Notes under the pieces: generated by a model
Seen by the model: only the letters and a program-made list of their open reading frames with translations
The model's database searches: none
Told to the model about the DNA's origin: nothing
Source of the DNA: Acinetobacter lwoffii
GTDB taxonomy: Bacteria > Pseudomonadota > Gammaproteobacteria > Pseudomonadales > Moraxellaceae
Direction: 5' to 3'
DNA length: 64,000 bases
Assembly (NCBI GenBank): GCA_013530545.1
Contig: SPVA01000022.1
Coordinates: 1 to 64,000 of the forward strand
In this document: positions 48,277 through 58,013 of the stretch, piece by piece
Layout of the letters: every line of letters starts with the position of its first letter
Position numbering within the stretch: the first letter of the stretch is position 1
Made by a program: the position numbers and the translations under genes

Positions 48277-51200
48277 ATGTCTGGTAAGAATTTAACATTC
48301 AAATTAATCATGGATGCCGACACCAAAGGATTTGTTGGCAATATCAAGCAGTCCGAAGATGCGGCAAAGTCTGTTTTTAGCGCAATAAAGCAAGAATCAG
48401 AGCGTTTAAAACAAGCAACCACTGATGCTTCCAAAGAGATGGGAAATATTATTCCTAAAGGCACCAGTGAGTTAGCAGACAAGCTTACCCAGTCCCTAAA
48501 TGCTGCTACAGGCATTATCAAAGATGCTGGTGACAACGCAAAATCTACAGCAGGGAATTTTACTGATTTTGGCAATAGAACCGAAAAAGCTTTGAGCCAA
48601 CTTAAAGGGGATTTAGCTCAAGCCAAGCAAAACCTTGAAGCGTTTTCAAAAACTAAAGCTTCACCTGCAGATATTGAAAAAGCACAAGTCCAGGTTGATC
48701 AACTAGAAAAAGAAGTGCAGCAAGCAGATCAGGCTTTTAGTGGATTTCAGGCTGAAGTAGGTAAGGCAAATACAAGTCTAAAAGAAACAGATACAGCAGC
48801 TCAGACGGCGCAGAAGGGAATAGGGGTACTAAAAACCGGATTTACCGCCCTTATTGGGGTTATGGGCGGTATTGGTATTGGCTTAGGCCTTCGTGAGTTA
48901 GCAGAGGCTGCGGATTCCTATACCAACCTTTCAGCTCGAATCAACATCGCAACCAGTGATGGTGGAAATTTTACTCAAGCCATGGCTAGGGTGCACCAGG
49001 TTGCATTGATGACCAACTCAAGTCTGGATGCCACCGCTGGTCTATTTACCAAGGTGAATGATACCGGTAAGCAAATGGGCTTAACTCAGCAGCAGAGTCT
49101 AGATCTGGTCAAAACCATTAACATGGCCATTCAAACTGGCGGTGGGTCAGCAGCTGCAGCTGATGCAGCAATAACCCAATTCACGCAAGCATTACAGTCT
49201 GGTGTACTCCGTGGTGATGAGTTCAACTCGATCATGGAGCAGGCTCCGGGCATCTCTAAAGCCTTAGCTCAGTCATTAGGTGTGACCACTGGTGAACTGC
49301 GTAAAATGGCTGAGAATGGTGAGCTATCAGCAGAGAAGGTTATTAAGGCATTGCAAAGCCAATCCGCTGCAATTGAAGCCGATTATACTAAGTTTCCAAC
49401 CACCATTGGCAATGCCTTACAGCGAATCGCTACACAGTGGCAGATCTTGATCGGCACAATGGACCAGGCAAACGGTGCATCAGCAACGGTAGCGCAGTGG
49501 CTGGTTACTCTTGCTGACAATATGGATGTGATAGAGGCCATACTCGAAGATATTGGTGAAGGCTTTATCTGGGTAGGGGATCAGCTTAAAAAAATCGATC
49601 CAGCCACAATTGAGGCACTTAAAGAGGCATTAAGCACTACCTACGAGACTATTCAGTCCATGGCTGGTTCTTTAGGCAATGGAATTGGAATCGCCGTAGA
49701 CCAGCTTGATACGTTGCTTGGAGCAATATTTAATTTTGAAAGCGGCATAGATACAGCAACAGATAAGACTAATGGCTTCACCAAAGCCTTGCAGGCTCTC
49801 AATGTAGTATTTGGATTCATTGGTGATGGTTTTGAAGCAATTAGTATAGTTGCCAACCTGCTTGCTGGCGTGTTTTATGATGTTGGTGCTGCATGGATAG
49901 GGTTTAAAGCCAATTTCAAATGGGGCGATGCCAAGGATCAGGCTATTGCAGATATGGATGCAATGGCCAAGAAAGCACAGGACTATTATGACCGTGCAAC
50001 TGCTGGTGCAATGGGCTTTAAATCTGCAGGTATTGCTGCTATTGAAGACATTGGAAAGACCCAAGATCAGAAAAACCAAGAATCCCTGCAGAGCAACAAT
50101 GCCACCTTTGCAGAACTAGCAAAGCAGAATCAAGAATTTACCCAAAAGTCTAAAGATTTGGCAGCAGAACGTTCTGCCATCGATGCGCAATTAAATCAAG
50201 CGCGCAAGGATGGCAACCAGTCGACCATTGATGCAATCATTCAGAAATCTAATGAACTGGAGGGCCGCGAAAAGGAGCATGCAGCCAATAAAGCCGCATT
50301 AGATAAGGATATGCTGGCTTCTGCTCAGGCTTATGCCGAGGCTGCTATCAAGGCCAATGGCGGTGTCATGGACGGCGTGATGCAAGCCGATCTATTAACC
50401 AAAGGCTACATCGTTACTATGGATGAAGCTGGAAAGGTTAGTGTTCAGGCTGGCCTGAGTGCAGAACAGGCTGCTGAAAGCGCTGCCAAAAAAGAAGAAG
50501 CTCTCAAGTTGGCCAAGGAGAATGTTAAGAAAGCCGATGAGGAATATCTGGCTTATCAGAAACAGGCTGCAGCTGAACGTGCACTCCTGGAACAACAGAT
50601 TGAGCAAGCCAAGAAGACTGGTGATCTAAATGCCTTAGCCTCCGCTCAAGCTTCAATTAATGCCATTAATACCAAAGAAGCTGAGCTAGCCCAAAACCGT
50701 GATTTACGTATAGCTGAACTCAATAAGGCTAATACTGGATCCGGTCAGGTGGCTGAAACAGCGTATTCAAGAGCATCTGCCGCTGCCAAGCTATTTGGTG
50801 TAGATCTGGATGTTTCGCTAAACAAGGTTTCTAAGTCTTTTTCTAGTTCTGGAAATGAACTGGATGGGCTTAAAACTAAGTTAGGTGAGGCAGGGTATAC
50901 CGGTAAACAGGCTGGTGATGTTCTTTACCAAGCATGGGAGGAGTGGCTTAGTAAGGCAAAAAGCCAAGCTGAAATTGATATGGCCAAAGCCAAGCTTCAA
51001 GAGTTTGAAGCGCAGGGTGTGTTCTCAACCAAGCAGGTTGAATTGGGTATTGTTGCAATAAAGAGAGCTACTTCTGAGTTACCTGATGTCTTGGATGAAA
51101 CAGGAAGGGCTTTCGAGCGGCTTGGCATTAAAACCAAAGAGCAACTTCGATTGTCAGCTCAAATGGCATTGGCTGATTTTGAAACAGTACGCCAGAGTGG

Positions 51201-52020
51201 CCAGGCTACTCAAGCGGATCTTCAAAAGGCTTATGAAAAGACAATTCAGCTGGCGTATGCCTCGGGTGATGCTCAAAGTATTGCAGCCGCAAATGCCAAA
51301 GCTGCCTCACTAGGCTTATCGATCCAGGTAAGTGAAACCGGCCAAGTTTCAGTGAAAGCCAACAATGCTGTGGAAGAAAGCTTACACCGTGTTCGTAATG
51401 CCACAGGTAATGCGGGTGATGGCTTCGATGATCTCGGCCGTAGGGGTGTTAGAGCAGGTAACGATACTACTGAAGCATGGGAAGAAGCTCGCAAAGCAAC
51501 GGAAGCAGCTATGGCTTCTCAGGGCAAGATGAAGGCATCCAAAACCGGAAAAACCGCTAAACACGGGCTTTCTGTTGAAGAAATTGAACAGAGACTTAAG
51601 GATATTGGTTATGAAGGTGATACCAAGCAAAAAGCCAAAGAGCTCTTCCAAGATGCCGAACCAGTGGCGGGTGGTTATTACAAATCTGCTTCCAATGAGT
51701 GGGTGAAGAGAAAGTATGGGACCACTGCCTATGACAACCAAAAGGCCCTTGGTAATGCGATGTATGTTATGGAGCAGATCGAGCGGCTGGAGCAGTATGT
51801 TGGCAAGAATGGTAGATCAATCGGATCTAGTAACCTGAATGACTATGCACCATCCACCCCATCATCACCATCAACCAGCAATCTTCAGGGCGGTGGCAAA
51901 ACAGTGAATTATCAGATTCAGTTTGATGGAAAAACACTGGACTTTTCCGGTACGGCCGAGCAGGAATCATTGATGAATCAACTGGTCAATCAACTTAAAG
52001 TACAGGCGAAATCAACATGA
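48277..52020 (+). CDS. tail tape measure protein
   Basis: A 1247-residue protein that sets tail length. The N-terminal ~190 residues are coiled coil (KQEQ-type repeats, LAQAKQNLEAFSKTKASPAD). A hydrophobic part (GIGVLKTGFTALIGVMGGIG near 180-200) begins the TMP_2-type tape measure domain (about 200-400, with GGSAAAADAAITQFTQALQS and FPTTIGNALQRIA). More coiled coils and Ala-rich segments run to residue ~1000. The end contains GGGKTVNYQIQFDGKTLDFS. It is the longest gene of the prophage; length 1247 predicts a tail of well over 100 nm. It overlaps the next gene by 4 bases. Confidence 0.93.
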   Translation: MSGKNLTFKLIMDADTKGFVGNIKQSEDAAKSVFSAIKQESERLKQATTDASKEMGNIIPKGTSELADKLTQSLNAATGIIKDAGDNAKSTAGNFTDFGNRTEKALSQLKGDLAQAKQNLEAFSKTKASPADIEKAQVQVDQLEKEVQQADQAFSGFQAEVGKANTSLKETDTAAQTAQKGIGVLKTGFTALIGVMGGIGIGLGLRELAEAADSYTNLSARINIATSDGGNFTQAMARVHQVALMTNSSLDATAGLFTKVNDTGKQMGLTQQQSLDLVKTINMAIQTGGGSAAAADAAITQFTQALQSGVLRGDEFNSIMEQAPGISKALAQSLGVTTGELRKMAENGELSAEKVIKALQSQSAAIEADYTKFPTTIGNALQRIATQWQILIGTMDQANGASATVAQWLVTLADNMDVIEAILEDIGEGFIWVGDQLKKIDPATIEALKEALSTTYETIQSMAGSLGNGIGIAVDQLDTLLGAIFNFESGIDTATDKTNGFTKALQALNVVFGFIGDGFEAISIVANLLAGVFYDVGAAWIGFKANFKWGDAKDQAIADMDAMAKKAQDYYDRATAGAMGFKSAGIAAIEDIGKTQDQKNQESLQSNNATFAELAKQNQEFTQKSKDLAAERSAIDAQLNQARKDGNQSTIDAIIQKSNELEGREKEHAANKAALDKDMLASAQAYAEAAIKANGGVMDGVMQADLLTKGYIVTMDEAGKVSVQAGLSAEQAAESAAKKEEALKLAKENVKKADEEYLAYQKQAAAERALLEQQIEQAKKTGDLNALASAQASINAINTKEAELAQNRDLRIAELNKANTGSGQVAETAYSRASAAAKLFGVDLDVSLNKVSKSFSSSGNELDGLKTKLGEAGYTGKQAGDVLYQAWEEWLSKAKSQAEIDMAKAKLQEFEAQGVFSTKQVELGIVAIKRATSELPDVLDETGRAFERLGIKTKEQLRLSAQMALADFETVRQSGQATQADLQKAYEKTIQLAYASGDAQSIAAANAKAASLGLSIQVSETGQVSVKANNAVEESLHRVRNATGNAGDGFDDLGRRGVRAGNDTTEAWEEARKATEAAMASQGKMKASKTGKTAKHGLSVEEIEQRLKDIGYEGDTKQKAKELFQDAEPVAGGYYKSASNEWVKRKYGTTAYDNQKALGNAMYVMEQIERLEQYVGKNGRSIGSSNLNDYAPSTPSSPSTSNLQGGGKTVNYQIQFDGKTLDFSGTAEQESLMNQLVNQLKVQAKST

Positions 52021-52436
52021 AACTCGTTCGCTTAGCAACATCCGAAACCGTCCCATTAGAGGACGGTTTTTTATGGCCTGATGAATTCTCCTGGAAGGCT
52101 ATTGAACAGAATCAAGCCTACGCCATGGATGGCTCTCTGATCATTCAGGAAGGCAAAAAGAAGTCTGGTCGACCTATCACTCTACAACCGGCAGACACCA
52201 GTATGGGGTGGATTAAGCTGCGTGAACTGCGAACTGTTTTGGAATGGTCCAAGCTGCAAGGTGAGAATTTCAAACTGCAGTTTGAGCAACCACATGACAA
52301 CCGACAATTCACCGTCAAATTTAACCACCAGGATGGGGCTTTAGAGGCTGCACCGGTGAAAGGAATTCCAGCGGTATCACTGGATGATTATTTTAATGTG
52401 ACTTTGCGCTTTACGGAGTTAGACGATGGCGATTGA
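52017..52436 (+). CDS. tail protein following the tape measure
   Basis: A 139-residue protein (MKLVRLATSETVPLEDGFLW...). Placed right after the tape measure, it fits a distal tail or tail-hub linked protein of siphoviruses. The ATG overlaps the tape measure stop and its own end overlaps the next gene by 11 bases. No firm family name. Confidence 0.6.
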   Translation: MKLVRLATSETVPLEDGFLWPDEFSWKAIEQNQAYAMDGSLIIQEGKKKSGRPITLQPADTSMGWIKLRELRTVLEWSKLQGENFKLQFEQPHDNRQFTVKFNHQDGALEAAPVKGIPAVSLDDYFNVTLRFTELDDGD

Positions 52437-54387
52437 AACTAAGGATTTAGTAATTTACAAGTCTGAACGCTTGACCGATAACTCTGATGGCGGTGGTAAA
52501 TATTCTGGCGTTGTGGTTCAGGATGGGATTAGCAATAACCTGTTCAATGATGTGTCGGAAATGGATCGCACCATGGGCGATGTATCTATGCGCAAGGTCT
52601 TTCCGGCAGTCACAACCGAAGACACCGATTTACTCATGGGTGCAACAGTCTTTGTGTCTGAACTACCTAAAGACCCAAACGTATCTGCACTACTATTCAG
52701 TACCAAAAACTGGACGGATGAGCGTCAGTCTGCCCAGAACCGGGTAGAGAATTACTTGGCTAAAGGCGGTCAGATTGCTGGTACACCGCTAGATACTCAC
52801 TGGAAAGGTATGTCATCGCTGCAGGTGGCCATGTTTCCGCAAGAAACTGAATCATCCGTTGGGGATACGGTTGTCCTAATCAGTGATGAAGGCAAGGTAT
52901 TAGAGCGTGAGCAGTATGTGCGAATCACCAAAGTTGAAACACGCACTGCGATCATGGTGGTCAACAATAAGGGTGTTGAGTACAAGGTTGCCACTTACTC
53001 TCTAAATGATGCTCTGGAAGTTGATTTTGTCGGTTTATCGGCACGCCAGTGGTACAACGGTGAGAAATCTAAAACTATTATCCGCGACACCATTGTTGCT
53101 GATACCGGTCTGTATTACTCATCTACAGCACTGGCTTCTGAAGCCAATGTGGGTGAATTCACGGTAAATGCCAAAAGTATCTTTGCACAGCTGATTCCAT
53201 CTGCCCAGACAGAGACTCCAATTATTGATGTCAACGCTGCAGGTGAAAGCGTGGTACTGGTGGCAGGTAATGAAGGCACGATTACAGTCAATTATCCCGG
53301 CATGACTGTTGGTGTGAGTCAGAACCTGTATATCGGTTCAGCAGTGATTCCTTCCAGTGTGTCTTTTACTTTACAAGGACAGCAGATTACCGATCAGGGT
53401 GGCTTGCTTAAAAATACTCAGGGCACTCAGGTCGGCACGATTGATTATCAGCGTGGTTTGATTCAGTGGACTGCGGCAGCACCGGCTGGAACCGTAAGTT
53501 TGAATATTACTTTTAAACCAGCAGCTGCACCGAATCAGTATTACCAGAGTCACGCCATTCCGGTGACTCAAAATAACCAAAGCACCAACTGGACCGGAGT
53601 TTTAATTCCAATTCCTGCACCAGGCGCTTTGTCAATCTCGTATATGTCACAAGGCAAGTTCTATGAACTCAAAGATGATGGCTCGGGGCAGTTAAAGGCT
53701 GCCAGTCCATCTTTTGGTTCAGGCATGATCAATTATGAAACTGGTTCTTGGTTACTCACCACAGGCGCATTACCGGATGTAGATACGCCGATCCTGCTGA
53801 ACTGGGGCACACCGATTATCACTTTTGTGCGATCTAATTTAAGTGTGGAGAAAGCTGCATTTGAGTTTGATTTGGGTCGACCGGGTGTATTGCCGGGTAT
53901 CACCATTAATTGGACCCTTGAGGGTGAGGCGAAAACTGCAACATCAAATGCTCAGGGTAAGTTTACTGGTGATGCTACAGGTGAAATCAATTATGCCACC
54001 GGGATTGGCAAGATCATTCCAAACAAGCTGCCCCAGAAAGGCACAGTTTTTTCGGTGATCTATAACTATGGATCCTCACTTGAGCAGACCAAGATGGATG
54101 TTGCTCCTGTAAATCAAAAGCTGACCTTTACCATTGGTACAGGACCAGCAATTCAGCCAAATAGTGTTGAGTTAAAAATTCCACTTCAAAGCAGTGAGGG
54201 GATTACAGGGTCTGTAACTCTGACAGATGTGCCGGTGAATGCAACTATGGGTAATCTAGTGAATAGCCGTGGTCAAGTGCAAGGCACCATTATCTATGCC
54301 ACTGGCGCAGTTGAAGTCACACCAAAAAGTTCAGCGAGCAGATTTGTGCAAACCTTTACACCTATGGCTACCTATGCGGCTGCCTAG
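52426..54387 (+). CDS. large tail protein with repeated strand motifs
   Basis: A 653-residue protein of the distal tail. Repeated short motifs of the form Gly-x-Ile-Asn-Tyr-x-Thr-Gly occur: GTIDYQRGLIQW, GMINYETGSWLL, GEINYATGIGKI and GTIIYATGAVEV, spread from about residue 330 to 640. They look like paired strands of repeated Ig-like or beta-sandwich domains. It probably forms part of the tail tip complex. Intact; followed by a similar protein. Confidence 0.65.
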   Translation: MAIETKDLVIYKSERLTDNSDGGGKYSGVVVQDGISNNLFNDVSEMDRTMGDVSMRKVFPAVTTEDTDLLMGATVFVSELPKDPNVSALLFSTKNWTDERQSAQNRVENYLAKGGQIAGTPLDTHWKGMSSLQVAMFPQETESSVGDTVVLISDEGKVLEREQYVRITKVETRTAIMVVNNKGVEYKVATYSLNDALEVDFVGLSARQWYNGEKSKTIIRDTIVADTGLYYSSTALASEANVGEFTVNAKSIFAQLIPSAQTETPIIDVNAAGESVVLVAGNEGTITVNYPGMTVGVSQNLYIGSAVIPSSVSFTLQGQQITDQGGLLKNTQGTQVGTIDYQRGLIQWTAAAPAGTVSLNITFKPAAAPNQYYQSHAIPVTQNNQSTNWTGVLIPIPAPGALSISYMSQGKFYELKDDGSGQLKAASPSFGSGMINYETGSWLLTTGALPDVDTPILLNWGTPIITFVRSNLSVEKAAFEFDLGRPGVLPGITINWTLEGEAKTATSNAQGKFTGDATGEINYATGIGKIIPNKLPQKGTVFSVIYNYGSSLEQTKMDVAPVNQKLTFTIGTGPAIQPNSVELKIPLQSSEGITGSVTLTDVPVNATMGNLVNSRGQVQGTIIYATGAVEVTPKSSASRFVQTFTPMATYAAA

Positions 54388-54396
54388 CGAGGAAAT

Positions 54397-56013
54397 ATGT
54401 CTTTTTATTCTCCACAAACGTCAGGTATTCAAGGCGAACAGGTTGAGCTGAAGGCCTTTAATGCTGTTGATGTACAAGTTAAATATCGTGACACATCCGG
54501 CTCAAACTCGGCAACTCATACCGTGACGGCAAACAAACTCAAGCTGGATTTATCATCCGGTTTTGATGAGCAAATTCTGACAGGCTCAGCCCGATTTAAG
54601 GTGGGCGCTGATACCTTTCTGGATCGTACCGGCTTGCTATATCGCAATGTGAATCCAGCCAATAACAGTGGGATTCAGTCAGGTGTTATTCAATATGGCA
54701 CCGGTATTGTTGAAATCGACTCATGGACCCCAAATGCAGATAACACGATTGCTTTGGAGTCCTTAACCACAACGACCGACTTATTGCCGGTCAATAAAAT
54801 CAGTTTTAGAACACCAATCATGCCGATCCGACCGCAATCATTAACTGTGGTTTTAGCATCAATTGAATTTGGGCAGCTAACTTTAACTGCTGATGAAAAT
54901 GGGGTGATCGAAACCAGCCGGGCGCATGGTCAGGTGAATTGGGATAATGGCTTTGTCACGATTTACTTCTACACCAAAACCAAAATTACCGAAGCCAACC
55001 GGACTGAGATTGAAGCGAATGACTGGTATGCCCCACTACTCGAATATGATGATCTGGATGGCCGTTATATTAATATTCCGGTCTGGGTCGATGCTTCATC
55101 TGTACGCTATAACGCTGTAGCTTATACCTACATTCCTCTGGATTCTGAAATCTTGGGTCTGTCTGCTACACGTTTGCCGATCGATGGCCGGGTGCCGATC
55201 TTCCGTGTTGGTGGCATTGGTATTGTCAGCTCAAGCAAAGCTCAGGAACTACCAAGTGCAATTTCAGGTACCACCTATGATCTAAATGATCAGCGTATTT
55301 CGTGGGCGGAACTTGAAGATACTCATGGAACGAAAGTCGCTTTCGATTTGTACACAGTTGATTATGATTATGGCCGTGTGACATTGGGTGGTGACTTCGC
55401 ACTGGGTAATCTGGTCGCACCGCTGACAGTTAAATACCGCTATCAGGATATGGGCCTGATCCGTGATGTGCAAATCAATGGCCAGCTGACATTTACCAAG
55501 CCTTTAACCCATAACTATGATGCAGTCGATACTATTGTTGGATCTGCATTGGTCATTGGTGACATGCAGGCGCGTTATACACGTAAATTTGTGCAAGGAT
55601 CGTGGAATAGTACTTGGGCAGATGCACCTGTGGGCGCAACCATACCAGCGAATTACAACGATGCACTGTATCCAATTCAAGTCACCAACAAAGGCGCCAT
55701 TCAGGAGCGCTGGTATATCCAGTTTACGGATGCACAATCATTTCGATGCATTGGTGAATATTCTGGCCAGATTGGCACCGGTACCACCAATGCGGACTAT
55801 GCGCCAATCAATCCAGTCACTGGTGTACCGTATTTCACAATCAAAAAAGAAGGTTGGGGTGCAGGTTGGGCCAATGGTAACGTCTTGCGCTTTAACACGG
55901 TTGCTGCAAACTTCCCCGTCTGGGTGATTCGGACTGTAAAACAGTCTGAACCATCTATAATTTCCGATCAATTCCAAATCATGCTGCGTGGTGATATTGA
56001 CCGCGTTGTTTAA
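54397..56013 (+). CDS. large tail tip protein, related to the previous one
   Basis: A 538-residue protein starting MSFYSPQTSGIQGEQVELKA. It also has beta-strand repeats of the same flavour (GVIQYGTGIVEI, GQVNWDNGFVTI, VDYDYGRVTL), so it shares ancestry with the 52426 gene. It ends before a terminator. Probably part of the baseplate or tip. Confidence 0.6.
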   Translation: MSFYSPQTSGIQGEQVELKAFNAVDVQVKYRDTSGSNSATHTVTANKLKLDLSSGFDEQILTGSARFKVGADTFLDRTGLLYRNVNPANNSGIQSGVIQYGTGIVEIDSWTPNADNTIALESLTTTTDLLPVNKISFRTPIMPIRPQSLTVVLASIEFGQLTLTADENGVIETSRAHGQVNWDNGFVTIYFYTKTKITEANRTEIEANDWYAPLLEYDDLDGRYINIPVWVDASSVRYNAVAYTYIPLDSEILGLSATRLPIDGRVPIFRVGGIGIVSSSKAQELPSAISGTTYDLNDQRISWAELEDTHGTKVAFDLYTVDYDYGRVTLGGDFALGNLVAPLTVKYRYQDMGLIRDVQINGQLTFTKPLTHNYDAVDTIVGSALVIGDMQARYTRKFVQGSWNSTWADAPVGATIPANYNDALYPIQVTNKGAIQERWYIQFTDAQSFRCIGEYSGQIGTGTTNADYAPINPVTGVPYFTIKKEGWGAGWANGNVLRFNTVAANFPVWVIRTVKQSEPSIISDQFQIMLRGDIDRVV

Positions 56014-56029
56014 AATATAAATCAAATTT

Positions 56030-56052
56030 GACCGCGTAATGCGGTCTTTTTT
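56030..56052 (+). terminator. terminator between tail tip genes
   Basis: GACCGC/GCGGTC hairpin (56030-56035 with 56041-56046) and TTTTTT. Confidence 0.85.
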
Positions 56053-56065
56053 ATGAGTAAAAAAT

Positions 56066-57319
56066 ATGGCGACAGATGTAGACGTGCAGTTTTTTAGCCA
56101 TTTAAACGGCTTAATACTGGGTAATAACTGGGGTGATTTGATTCGCTTGTTGGACAAAGCCTTAGTGACGGGTATTGATTTTACCCAAATCACAGCAGCC
56201 TCAATTGATGCTCAAGGTGATGTGCATATCACTTTGTATTCAGCACATAAGGCCATGTTGTTTCAGATTGTTGAATTAACAGGATTTACACCTACATCAC
56301 TCAATCAAAAATACCGCATTAAAGGTGTGCCGAGCACAACCAAGCTAATTTTAAAACCACACACCACGATTACTGAAACAAGCATTACAACAGTTGGCTC
56401 AGCAAAGTTAGCATCCCTTGGTTACGAGATTATTTTCCGTGACGTAGGTGATGTTAAGCGCGTTTATCGTGCCAAGAACCCAACAGCGCAGCACCCTTAT
56501 ATCCGTGTCGATGAATCACTTGCAAGTGATACAGGCTCATATACAGAGACATACGCCAAGTATGCGATGGTTGGATTGCTTGAGCACATGGATCACATCG
56601 ATGATTATGAAAATCCTGATGTACTTCAGTTGCCTTTTGATCCTGCTGACCCTGCGAAAAATTGGAAGATCATGGGTGCAGGTCGCGGGACAGTCAGAGG
56701 ATGGTCTAAGTGGTTCTGGGCAAGATCGGGAACAGCTTTTAGCAGCGCTACTGAAGAATCAACACCACCCAATGGTAATCGACCATTTACTCTCTGTGGA
56801 GATCGCGATGCTTTTTATTATTTATCACCTTACGAAGCATCTTCCGACAATCATCGTAAGTTAATTTACGGCACAGGGCTGTATGATTCGATAAGTAAAC
56901 AAACTCCGTGGTTTTTAATGTCATTGTTTAGCTATCATGCTGCATATACCAGTTTTGAGCCGAACAACATAAGAGCAGGAGCACCCTTGGTTAACAACTC
57001 AACCGCTTCACAGTTCTTGTCTATGTCGCCTAATTTCAATGTAAAAACCCCTGTCTATTGTTCCCCAATACTTCCTGATTACAAAACAGGGTACAGCAAC
57101 ATATACTCGGGTGAAGTGGCTGCGTTACAAATTCCATTTTTTGGCGAAAATAGAGAATTGAGAGGTTCTTTAAAGCATGTCTATTATAATGGGATTCGCA
57201 AGAGTAGCTTGTTGGTAACCACTCCTATTATATCAGAGCGATCCATGTATGTTTTTGATGTGATAAATACAGGGTCTGATCTGGGATCTCTTTGTTTTTA
57301 TTTGGGGGAGTTAGAATGA
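56066..57319 (+). CDS. tail tip or receptor-contact protein
   Basis: A 417-residue protein. Its N-terminus (MATDVDVQFFSHLNGLILGN) and repeated acidic helices (DKALVTGIDFTQITAASIDA) are unlike the neighbours. The C-terminal part contains many aromatic residues, including FWARSGTAFSSATEES and HVYYNGIRKSSLLVTTPIIS. It may contact the host receptor. No named family. Confidence 0.55.
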   Translation: MATDVDVQFFSHLNGLILGNNWGDLIRLLDKALVTGIDFTQITAASIDAQGDVHITLYSAHKAMLFQIVELTGFTPTSLNQKYRIKGVPSTTKLILKPHTTITETSITTVGSAKLASLGYEIIFRDVGDVKRVYRAKNPTAQHPYIRVDESLASDTGSYTETYAKYAMVGLLEHMDHIDDYENPDVLQLPFDPADPAKNWKIMGAGRGTVRGWSKWFWARSGTAFSSATEESTPPNGNRPFTLCGDRDAFYYLSPYEASSDNHRKLIYGTGLYDSISKQTPWFLMSLFSYHAAYTSFEPNNIRAGAPLVNNSTASQFLSMSPNFNVKTPVYCSPILPDYKTGYSNIYSGEVAALQIPFFGENRELRGSLKHVYYNGIRKSSLLVTTPIISERSMYVFDVINTGSDLGSLCFYLGELE

Positions 57320-57612
57320 AGCCTTGCCCAAGAAAAGCAACCCCAACATCAGTTCTGATGCAAAGTATTGCAGTAGGTCCGATTATTGCAGAAATCCATG
57401 GCTCAGTTAAAAAACTTGGAATGCAATATCAAGATGCTACTGTTGTTTTATATAACAAAGCAAATTTACGGCCGATCGCAGTCAGACAACCCGATCAAAA
57501 CGGTGATTATCAGTTTTTAGGTTTAAATACAGATTTAAAAACATATATCGTTGCATTTGATCGCAGGCAGCAATATAACGCAGTCATTCAAGATAACGTG
57601 GTGCCAAAATGA
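57316..57612 (+). CDS. small tail protein with carboxypeptidase-regulatory-like fold
   Basis: A 98-residue protein (MKPCPRKATPTSVLMQSIAV...). The middle, ATVVLYNKANLRPIAVRQPD then NGDYQFLGLNTDLKTYIVAF, is like one carboxypeptidase-regulatory (CarboxypepD_reg) domain. It overlaps the preceding end and the next start. Possibly a tip or fibre component. Confidence 0.55.
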   Translation: MKPCPRKATPTSVLMQSIAVGPIIAEIHGSVKKLGMQYQDATVVLYNKANLRPIAVRQPDQNGDYQFLGLNTDLKTYIVAFDRRQQYNAVIQDNVVPK

Positions 57613-57995
57613 GTAAAACTTCAGTCAACGCTCGGCTTGCCATGATTCAAGCCTTTGCAGAATTTATGGATAACGGTAGCCAAAGTGCTACCGTTATTTT
57701 TTACGAGGGTGTGCAGCCTGCCAGCACTACAGTTGCGGCAGATTCAAACAACGCTTTGGTGACGTTGGTATTTCCTGAGCCGTGCATTAAAGAAACCACG
57801 GCCACTTATGTAGAGCTTCACCCAACAGATACAGCCACCGTCATTAAAACAGGGACCGCCACCTGGGCGCGTATTTATAATGGTGCTGGTGAAGTAGCTG
57901 CAGATCTAACCGTGGGAACAGACATCACCTTGGCGAATACTAATCTGGTCGTGGGTGGCACCTTGTCTATCCAATCGATAAAACTCAGATCTTAA
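57609..57995 (+). CDS. tail protein of unknown function
   Basis: A 128-residue protein (MSKTSVNARLAMIQAFAEFM...) with alternating beta-strand patterns and Thr/Val-rich segments (TATVIKTGTATWARIYNGAG). Its start overlaps the previous stop (ATGA). A tail fibre or receptor-binding role is possible. Confidence 0.5.
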   Translation: MSKTSVNARLAMIQAFAEFMDNGSQSATVIFYEGVQPASTTVAADSNNALVTLVFPEPCIKETTATYVELHPTDTATVIKTGTATWARIYNGAGEVAADLTVGTDITLANTNLVVGGTLSIQSIKLRS

Positions 57996-58013
57996 TTTAA
58001 AAAGGGTGCTCAT

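Noticed and set aside
48258-48575. minus-strand ORF opposite the start of the tape measure gene
   Set aside because: It lies wholly within a well-supported gene on the other strand and has no signal of translation.
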